64,000 nt of DNA, taken from Talinum fruticosum. Its lineage: Eukaryota; Streptophyta; Magnoliopsida; Caryophyllales; Talinaceae. Shown piece after piece: positions 56,270 through 64,000 of the stretch; within the stretch, counting starts at the first letter, position 1, and every line of letters begins with the position of its first letter. Under the pieces are notes generated by a model that searched no databases, was not told where the DNA came from, and saw nothing but the letters and a program-made list of their open reading frames with translations. The stretch lies in assembly GCA_021018815.1 (NCBI GenBank), contig JAITYX010000026.1, positions 4,712,001-4,776,000 of the forward strand, written 5' to 3'. The translations under genes were made by a program, and so were the position numbers.

Positions 56270-56830
56270 CAGCAGTTAGAATGCACTCCCCCAAAACCAA
56301 ATAGGTAAGCTGGCATGAAACCATAAGGCACGGGCAACATTTAAAAGATGTCTATTTTTCCTTTCTCTACCCTTCCATTGTGTTGAGGTGTCCCAACACA
56401 TGATGTCTTATACAACATGCCCCTTTTAAGAAAATGGTCTTGCCGATCTCCTTTTGTAAATTCTGTTCCATTATCACTCCGTTCTATTTTAACATGAGTC
56501 CCAAATTGGGTTTTGACCATGCAACAAAAATCAACTATACGGGCACACGTCTTTGATTTATCCCAAAGCAAATAAACCCATGTTGCACGACTGAAATCAT
56601 CCACAATACACAAAAAAATAGTGACAACTAGACAAATATGAGGTGTGGTATCACCCCCAAAAGTTACAATGAACTAAATCAAAGGGTTTTACTCTCTTGA
56701 ATCACTTAAAGAAAAGCTGTTTCGGGTTTGCTTTGCCCCATGGCACACATCACAATATTCTAAAAATATTTATTTAATTGAAAATCACACACTTGTGGAT
56801 AAAGAAGCTAAACTACCATGCGACGGATGT
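56270..56830 (-). pseudogene. Copia integrase fragment
   Basis: The zinc-finger end DVCHGAKQTR lies near 56735. The core shows CIVDDFSRATWVYLL (first aspartate), IERSDNGTEF (second aspartate) and GTPQHNGRVEKGK (glutamate region, normally QQNGVVERKHR). The frame breaks after 56341. The region 55590-56270 is the linker to reverse transcriptase, rich in proline and serine codons, with no domain. Confidence 0.8.
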
Positions 56831-57049
56831 CGCAATCTTTGATGCCATCGAACCAGATCCACCTTTTGACGAGATGTAAAAGCCGAACCCCGGAGAGTTC
56901 GAAAATAGTACACTCCATGTCCTTGAACACGTACTCCAATTTGCATCTTCGATGTGGGGTCCTGTATTACACAAAAATTAGCTCCATAAGATACTAAACA
57001 ATTTTCGTCGATGGCTAATTTTCATCGATGGCTAATTTTTGGGCCGACA

Positions 57050-57260
57050 CAAGTTTGTATCTAAATGTCGGGAGATACATAATGTCTTTTAGGTATATAT
57101 TGGGTCCAAGTTTCACCATGCCCGCCTTTTAAGCTACCACTTGTCATCCATCGGGGTTGAGAAATAACAATAGGTACGGCAACTTTATAAATATTTATAA
57201 GAGCATCAATATTGGACGTCATATGATGAGAGGCCCCGAGTCTAGAATTTATTGTATTGG
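57050..57260 (-). pseudogene. Copia protease remnant
   Basis: The active-site box DSGASHHMT is readable at 57217-57243 on the minus strand, with broken downstream text. It lies between gag and integrase as expected. Confidence 0.7.
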
Positions 57261-57755
57261 GGTAGTATGAAGTGACGTACTAGTCATTTTGTCCATCTTT
57301 TCTAAGTTCCGCCTCTCTTTAAAAACATTAAATAGATGGTCTACCTAAGATTGTGTGAATCCAACAAAACCACTTGACTCTCTGCCTACTCCTTTATTTT
57401 CTTCGCTTGTTTCCACGCTCAAATCCCTACCCTAGATCTAGAAAATGGGCTACGAAATTAGAGTTTCGCTTGAGTGTGCTGACGTGACCTCTCCAAATCT
57501 AGAGGTGTTCTCAATCGATCCCCAACCTTTGTTCGCCGGCGATGTCCTACTGTTGCCGCTCCAATTTTTTCGATTGGTGCGCCTGTTACGCCAATTCACT
57601 AGGTACCCATTCAATTCGTAGCATTGACTTTATTCGTGTCCAAGTATGTTGCGGTTGGAGCACTTTGGTCGGTTCGGGTTTTGGTGTGACTTTTGGCTTG
57701 CTTTGAACGCGACACCTTCGACGACTTGCCCGGAGTTCTCCGCTTGACTGAGTTG

Positions 57756-58427
57756 CTATTGTCGCTCCTCTTGGATCATGACGGCATGCACTTTGTTGAG
57801 TCCAGGAAGCGGCTCCATTGACAGAATATGGGATCCGACGATGTTGAACTTCTTGTTGTCAAGACCCATTAGGAACTGGTGTACCCGTTCTTGTTCAATC
57901 ATGGAGGTTATCACTTTCCTACACTCGTACTTACATGTGCAATTGGGGATAATATGGTATGTACTCAATTCATCCCATAAAGATTTCAATTTTGTGAAGT
58001 ATTCTGTCACCGTGGATTGTCCTTGACCAACCGAAGTCATCGCTTGCTTTAATTGATGTGCTCGGATTTAATTTCTAAGTGAGTATCTTTCTTCTAGGTC
58101 TACCCAAATTTTTTAGGTTGTATTAGCATATGCCATAGACCTGTGGAGAGTTTTGTTGATGACGTTGTAGAGATAGGTCATGACCATCGAATCACACTTG
58201 TCCCACACATGAATATCCGGTGCGGTGCTTAGCTTAGTGATAGTCACAAACCCAAGATTATTTTTGGATTTGAGAGCATTAATGACAAGATGGAACCAAT
58301 TTTTGTAATTCTCTCCGCTTATTACTACTAGACTAATTATATAGCCAGGATCATTTGAACTGCTGAGGTAATGGGGAGATTATGGATCATTGTTTGAAGA
58401 TGTTTTGTTGTCGTTATTCTCTCCCAT
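57756..58427 (-). pseudogene. gag: Copia gag
   Basis: A start at 58427 opens MGENNDNKTSS. An early part has ISGENYKNW and ALKSKNNLGFV; after stops, the UBN2-type region is open at 58040-57756 with TVTEYFTKLKSLWDELSTY, CRKVITSMIEQERVHQFLMG and NIVGSHILSMEPLP. The CCHC zinc-knuckle part further down is not readable. Confidence 0.8.
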
Positions 58428-58478
58428 GATGGAATAATAGTTATGTCAAATTATCTCTTTGAGTATGCTTTGATACCA

Positions 58479-58735
58479 TGTAAATTTTGGAGTTAGAGAG
58501 TAAAATTCGATGATGATTACCCCCAAGACCATTGACCTTGTATTTATACAATGAGTGGTAGTCTTACAATGAACCGAGGTATCTCGGGTGCAAGAGTTCG
58601 AGGCCAACTACTATGCTATCTCCTAGTTCTACTTAAACACAAAGTCCATGCTTATCACAGACTAAATACAATTGGATAAGGTATGATTACCGAAATTGAG
58701 TCCTAATCAAACATAGAGTAGGAAAATCTATACTA
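58479..58735 (-). repeat. 5' LTR of the copia element
   Basis: Partner of 53621-53879, bordered inside by the primer site TGGTATCAAAGC, two mismatches or fewer from the initiator-Met form. Confidence 0.9.
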
Positions 58736-58740
58736 ATTAT

Positions 58741-59704
58741 TAAACAGTAATAGCTCAAATTAAAAACGTTTCTGACAACTTATATACATAGATTCTTAGA
58801 TCAAACGATCTAAAAGAGTTATGTTATACTAGCTCTTGTCTTTCCTAAGAAATTGCGGAACACATGCAACCTACTCTTCTGCAATTTCATCACAATAATG
58901 GGAATTATAAGAGCAAGTTTAGCATAATAATGGGAATTATAAGGGGTGTTTGGGGGGGCAGTTTATATTTAAAATAAAGAATAAGGAGTTCAGTGGTTGT
59001 GCTTGAATGTTGCGGTCTTCTTATTGAGGAGATCAGGAGTGCTGGACATAGGAGCCAAACTTGTATGGATAAAACAAAGGCTTCTGATTGAGGATTCACA
59101 CTTACGTCTCCATAGCATTTGAAAAATTTTCCCCTTCTAATTTTTGAGAATTTATTCTGTAAATTTTGGTTCAATTACTCATATATCAACCTTTATGCAT
59201 CTCTCCTTAGCAACCAATCTTAAAAATAAGAAAATGCAATGTTTGTGTGATGTTTTCTTTATGAGGTTTGTTTAAGAGTACAAAAGTGTTACAAAATTTT
59301 CTTTATTAACCAGTTTTTTTTTTTTATAATTGATGTAAGAAAGAGAAATTGTTCTCTCAATAAATAAAAAGTTTTCTTTGTTTATGATAAATTTGTTTTT
59401 ACCTTTTTCTTTATTAACACTCCTGAAATCTTTGACTATAGACCTAGAAAAATTTATACAATCCGAGCTCTCCCTAAAAATTTAGAGCTTTCGATATGAT
59501 TTAGAATCCAAACCTATTTGAGTCAAATCTGTTAGAGTTAGTTGACCTACTTGGGTTGGGTTATTTCTAAAATAAATTTTTTTTTCATGTGAAATTTTGA
59601 CTTATCTAATGAAAGTAATCATCAAACTTGACTTTAAAAGAGTAAAATTCATATGTTTGTTGATATAATGACATTGCTTTCCTTTTTATCATATTTCATT
59701 TAAT
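58741..59704. other. AT-rich intergenic region
   Basis: No gene. GGGAATTATAA occurs twice (58899 and 58930). AAGGGGTGTTTGGGGGGGCA at 58938-58957 looks like one end of a MITE without a partner. Confidence 0.4.
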
Positions 59705-59915
59705 TATAAACAAGTGTAAGAAGTTATAAGGATGTAAGGAGTTGTAAACAAAAATGTTAGGAAGCTGTAAGGGGTTGTAATAAGTTGTAAGGAACTGTAA
59801 GTAGTTGTAAGATAATTGTAAAGTTGGTTATAAAAAGTTGTAAGCGGTTGTAATATGTTGTCGGGAGCTGTAAGAGGTTGTAAGGAGCTGTAAGAAGTTG
59901 TAAAGTTGTAAGCTA
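59705..59915. repeat. Degenerate short tandem repeat (GTTGTAAGGAGCTGTAAG)
   Basis: About 18 units of 9-12 bases with consensus AGTTGTAAG or AGCTGTAAG run head to tail with varying spacers. The open frame on the opposite strand is a by-product of the repeat. Confidence 0.85.
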
Positions 59916-59966
59916 AAACTAAATAGAACAAGGCCATTTTGTTCCACATAGAACTTTTGGAACCAT

Positions 59967-60478
59967 CACTACTCCAAAAACGACATTTTATTGCGGTTAA
60001 AAATGACTTTGTATAACGAGTTGCTAGATGTGGTCTAAGTGAGATAGTGGTAAGTCAATATCTTTAACTACGGTAGTTAGCCGTAGTGAAAGTTATCTAT
60101 TATAACGGTTCTACTAGATAACTGTAGTAATAGGTGAGGACTAATATTATGTTTTTCACAAAAACAAAAAACGGTAGTGAAAGGCTTGATTGCTGGCCTA
60201 TTACTACGATTAAATCATCAAACCGTTGTTAAAGGCATAACCAAACTAGGTCTATTACAATGGTTTTTAAGCATAATTGTAGTAGTAATAGGTGAAATTT
60301 ATTACTATAGTCATCAACTAAAAATCATAGTAATAGGCCTCACGGCCTCACATATTACTATGGTTCTATTGGAGAACCATAATAATAAACCAGGAAATCA
60401 AACGTTTCACTATGGTTCACTTGGGAGAATCATAATAAAATATTATTTTTTAAAAATGTATTTTTCATCAGTCCACAA
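59967..60478. mobile_element. CACTA end with subterminal repeats (left end only)
   Basis: CACTACTCCAAAAACGACAT at 59967 is a CACTA-type tip, followed by TTAACTACGG, CCGTAGTGAAAG, TAACTGTAGTAATAG and similar words to about 60450. The motif type matches the CACTA pair at 42673-50968. No right end or transposase lies in the window; a hAT-like end follows at 60479. Confidence 0.65.
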
Positions 60479-60580
60479 TAGGGCTGAGCAAAAATTTCGA
60501 GTACCCGGTTATAACTAGGTTCGGGACCGGGTCCAAATTTTAGGACTCGGTTATAACCGGGTTCGGGACCGAGTAGTGAA
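60479..60580. mobile_element. Possible hAT-like terminal end
   Basis: TAGGGCTGAGCAAAAATTTC starts here, close to the widespread plant hAT tip TAGGGCTGGGCAAAAA. Two copies of CGGTTATAACNGGGTTCGGGACCG-like text follow. No partner end was found. Confidence 0.4.
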
Positions 60581-61179
60581 ATCATAATAAAACACAATTT
60601 GTGATGAGTTAGGACTCATTGGATTGAAATTCTAACTATTTGTGACGGTTGTGGTTATTGTGGCTCATGTGAAATAGAATAAGAAAATTGACAGATTTAG
60701 AGACAAAGTATGAAAAAGTACATTAAATAGCAGTTGTTATGGTGGGTTGAGGTCTGTTATGGTATGCAAGAATTAAATTCTTGTAGTTCCCGAATTTCTA
60801 TGAATTGCGATTGAAGTAAGTTTAATGAGCCATTTAATAAGACAATGTGGTTTGGAGTATAGAAGGGAAATGTGAAATTGGGGTATAGAGGTTCGAGAAT
60901 TGAGGAATGGTAAATTGGTGCTCTTTGGGAAATGCAACCAATGAATGAAGACTATAAATGAAACTTGAGCTTAAGGGAACCTACTCGAAATGAACTAGAT
61001 GTTGGGGACTTTAACTATCGATGTGAATTATGAAGATTTTGTGTAAATTAAGAAGTTAGAATGCGTATATATTGGTAAATGCGCGATTTAAGGGTGAATT
61101 ATTACTAAAAGAACATAAATACAAAATAAGAGGACAAGCGAAACTACAGATTTGAGTACGCTAATAGTATTCATTACGA
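60581..61179. other. Region before the satellite, no features seen
   Basis: Mixed AT-rich sequence with no recognisable frame or repeat. Confidence 0.4.
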
Positions 61180-64000
61180 CAAGCCCTTTGTTATGACTGA
61201 TCAATGCAAACAGCTTACGCCGAATGTGACTCACTTATTCAATTCTTGATTTTAAGTAGTCAGCTGCTGGATAGGGTTTATAGGGTCCTCCACACATGTA
61301 ATTAAGCTATTAAACCATGTCTCAAACAATATTAAAGCTGCTTTAATATTAGAGAACAAAAATAAAAAATTGTCCAAAAATAAAAATATTCTGCTATAAC
61401 TAAGAACTCAAGGTGCTAAAATTAGAATTTGGGTTGGGATAGCTTTTTTCTTAATCGATAATCATATTTTACTATATGTTAAACTTGTACAAAGCCTAAA
61501 TGGCCTCAAACTAAGAAGCAAATTAAAAAAAAAAGAATTTTTGAGCAGCCTTGGCTGAAAGTGGCCATCACGAGCACGAGTTTTGGAAACACTTGTGCTA
61601 AATTTTCTCTAGTGACTTTCTGGGCTGAAAATTGGCATGGGGACAAAAGAAACATTTACCTTGATTGTGGGTGAGGTGAGACACCCTTCTAAGCCTTGTG
61701 TTTTGACTGATCAATGCAAACAACCTAGGCTAGAATGTGGCTCACTTAGGCAATTCTTTATTTTAGTTAGTGACCTGTTTCATTGGGTTTAGGGAATCCT
61801 CCACAAATGTAATTAAGCTAATCTATTAAAACATGTCTAAAATAATATTAATGATGCCTTAATATTATAGACCAAAAATGAAAAAATTGCTCAAAAAAAA
61901 ATGCTATATTTAAAAACTCAAGGAGCTAAAATTTAAATCCATGGTGTGAGAGCCTTTTTCTTTGTTGATAATCATCTTTTACTGCATGTGAAACTTGTCC
62001 AAAGACTTAATCGCCACAAACTGAGCATCAAATTAAAAAAAAGGAACTTTTGGGCAGCCTTGGCTGAAAGAGATCAGCACAACACAGTTTTGGAAACACT
62101 TGCGCTAAATTTTCTCTAGTGACTTTCTGCAGGTGAAAATTGGCATGGGGACAAAAGACACCTTGACCTTGATTGTGGATGAGATTAGACACCCTTTTAG
62201 GTCATATGTTGTGATTGATCAATGCAAACAGCCTACGCTAAATTGTGGCTCACTTAGGCAACTCTTGATTTTAGTTAGTCACCTACTTTGTAGAGCGGGG
62301 GACCTCCACATACGTAATTAAGCTAATAAATTGTGTCTAAACTAATATTAAAGCTGTCTTAATATTATAGACCAAAAATTAAAAAAGTGGCAAAAAATAA
62401 AAAAATTCTACTGTAACTAAGAACTCAAGGTGCTAAAATCGGAATCCATGATGGGATAGCATTTTTCGTCGTTGATAATCATTATTTAATACATGTTAAA
62501 CTTGTCGAAAGCCTTAATAGCCTCAAACTGAGTAGCAAAAAAAAAAATAATTTTTGGGCAGCCTTGGCTGAAAGTGGCCAGCCCAACACAATTTTGGAAA
62601 CACTTGCGCCGAATCTTCTTTAGTTACTTTCTGGGCCTGAAAATTGGCATCGGGGCAAAAGAAACCTTTACCTTGATAATGAATGAGGTGAGATACCCTT
62701 CCAAGCCTTGTGTTGTGACCGATTAATGCAAACGAGCAACGCTAGGCTGTGGCTCACTTAGGCAACTCTTGATTTTAGTTAGTCACTTGCTTCATAGGGT
62801 TTAGGGGTCCTCCACACATGTAATTAAGTTAATAAAATATGTCCAAAAAATATTAAAGTTTCCTTAATATTAGAGACCAAAAATGAAAAAATTGTCCAAA
62901 AACAAAAAAATTCTGCTATAACTAAGAATTCAAGGTGCTAGAATTAGAATCTATGTTAGGATAGCCTATTTCTTCGGATAATCAGGTTTCACTATATGTT
63001 AAACTTGTCCAAAGCCTTCATAGCCTCAAACTAAGCAGAAAATTAAAAAAAAAGAAATTTTTGGATAGCCTTAGCTGAAAGTGGCTAGTACAACACGGTT
63101 TTGGAAACACTTACGCCAAGTCTTCTCTAATTACTTTCTGGAGCTGAAAACTACCATAAGGACAAAAGAAACCTTTACCTTCATTGTGGATGAGGTAAGA
63201 AACCCTTCTAGATTCTGTGTATGACTGATCAATGCAAACAATCCGAGCCAGATTGTGGCTCACTTAGGCAATTCTTGATTTTAGTTAGTCACCTTCTTCG
63301 TAGAATTTAGGGGTCCTCCACATATGTAATTAAGCTAATACAACATGTATAAATAATATTAAATTTGTCTTAATATTAAAGATCAGTAATGAAAAAATTG
63401 TCGAAAATAAATAAATTTTAGTATAACTAAGAACTCAAGGTGCTAAAATTAGAATCCATGTTAGGACGATATTTTTCTTCATTGATCATCATCTTTTACT
63501 ACATATTAAACTTTTCCAAAGCCTTAGTAGCTTCAAACTAAGCAGCAAATAAAAAAAGGAATTTTTGGCGGCCTTGGCTGAAAGTGGCCACCACAACATA
63601 GTTTTGGAAACACTTGTGCCAAATCTTCTCTAGTTACTTTCTGGAGCTGAAAATTGGCATGGGGATAAAAGAAACATTTACCTTAATTGTGGATGAGGTG
63701 AGACGCCCTTTTAGGCCCTGTGTTATGACCGATAAATGCAAACAACCTAGGCCAGAATGTGGCTAACTTAGGCAATTCTTGATTTTAGTTAGTCACATAT
63801 TTCGTAGGGTTTAGGGATCCTCCACACATGTAATTAAGCTAATAAAACATGTCTAAATAATATTAAATTTTTCTTAATATTATAGACCAAAATTGAAAAA
63901 ATTATCCAAAAAAAAAAAAATTCTGCAATAAATAAGAACTCAAGGTGGTAAAATTGGAATCGATCGTTGGGACAACCTTTTTCTTTATTGATAATCATCT
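61180..64000. repeat. Tandem satellite, period about 506 bp
   Basis: The landmark GATCAATGCAAACA or a close variant recurs at 61199, 61709, 62217, 62721, 63227 and 63731 (spacing 510, 508, 504, 506, 504). Other shared landmarks per unit are GGGTCCTCCACACATGTAAT, GAACTCAAGGTGCTAAAAT, CAGCCTTGGCTGAAAGTGGC and GTTTTGGAAACACTTG. Units differ from each other at roughly one base in ten. The array starts abruptly near 61180 and runs off the window end. No coding frame persists between units. Confidence 0.95.

Larger units (their letters stand above)
53621..58735 (-). mobile_element. Ty1/copia retrotransposon with both LTRs
   Basis: LTRs of about 258 bp lie at 53621-53879 and 58479-58735. The primer site TGGTATCAAAGC (minus, 58467-58478) and a polypurine tract (TTGAGGGGGAGTAT minus, 53880-53893) sit inside them. 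ATTAT flanks both ends (53616-53620, 58736-58740), a perfect 5-bp duplication. Gag, protease, integrase, reverse transcriptase and RNase H are in copia order on the minus strand. The LTR outer tip reads TAG rather than TG, so the boundary may be mutated. Confidence 0.9.

Noticed and set aside
59704..59949. 81-residue minus-strand open frame
   Set aside because: A by-product of the short tandem repeat; Thr, Ser and Leu periodicity follows the repeat unit.
60177..60518. 113-residue open frame
   Set aside because: It covers CACTA subterminal repeats and a hAT-like end; no domain.
61180..64000. CRISPR-like array
   Set aside because: The units are contiguous and about 506 bp long with no spacer/repeat alternation; a eukaryotic satellite.

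Overview
This window is plant nuclear DNA, almost certainly from a flowering plant, most likely a eudicot. It is AT-rich and packed with plant-specific transposable elements: a Tat/Athila-type gag-only LTR element, chromovirus-like Ty3/gypsy pieces, a SIRE-type Ty1/copia element, CACTA, hAT, Mutator, Stowaway and Harbinger DNA elements, Helitrons, and plant L1 LINEs with a terminal RNase H. No intact host gene is visible. Nearly every coding region is broken by stops or frameshifts, so the segment looks like pericentromeric or intergenic repeat DNA. No CRISPR, rRNA or tRNA gene was seen. tRNA-like sequence occurs only as retrotransposon primer-binding sites.

Layout, left to right. At 1-4265 lies a minus-strand non-autonomous gypsy element (gag but no pol; one LTR with a tRNA-Asp-type primer site). 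It sits in the RNase H region of a plus-strand gypsy pol (4266-5862). A minus-strand integrase piece of a similar gypsy family follows (about 6692-7350). At 7598-18245 is a minus-strand SIRE-like copia element with one complete LTR (7598-9189), a degenerate extra region between pol and that LTR, and a truncated second LTR. That LTR is fused directly to the inside of a plus-strand CACTA element, which runs to its terminal repeat at 21371. Two related Helitron-like elements lie end to end (21970-25652), the second with a Harbinger MITE that has an empty-site counterpart in the first. An old L1 LINE (about 25655-33050) follows. Its endonuclease is split by a 1318-bp Pack-MULE (28027-29344) with a perfect 9-bp target duplication and a captured piece of a pentatricopeptide-repeat (PPR) gene.

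From 35447 to 41339 is a full-length hAT element with matching termini, an 8-bp target duplication and a decayed BED-hAT transposase. A Stowaway MITE (42144-42412) comes next, then a large minus-strand CACTA (42673-50968). Its transposase gene is split by a smaller CACTA of the same terminal type (46246-48432), and two long near-perfect hairpins flank the gene. Beyond it are a LINE 3' fragment (to 52333), a second copia element (53621-58735) with 5-bp target duplications, another CACTA end at 59967 with a hAT-like end close by, and from about 61180 to the window end a tandem satellite of roughly 506 bp per unit.

The most interesting signals are the two hairpins in the CACTA (candidate small-RNA sources), the Pack-MULE with its PPR capture, the palindromic 71-bp repeats inside the hAT end, and the 506-bp satellite. 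I found no convincing new multi-gene system. All calls rest on reading the sequence and on family knowledge; nothing was searched against a database.
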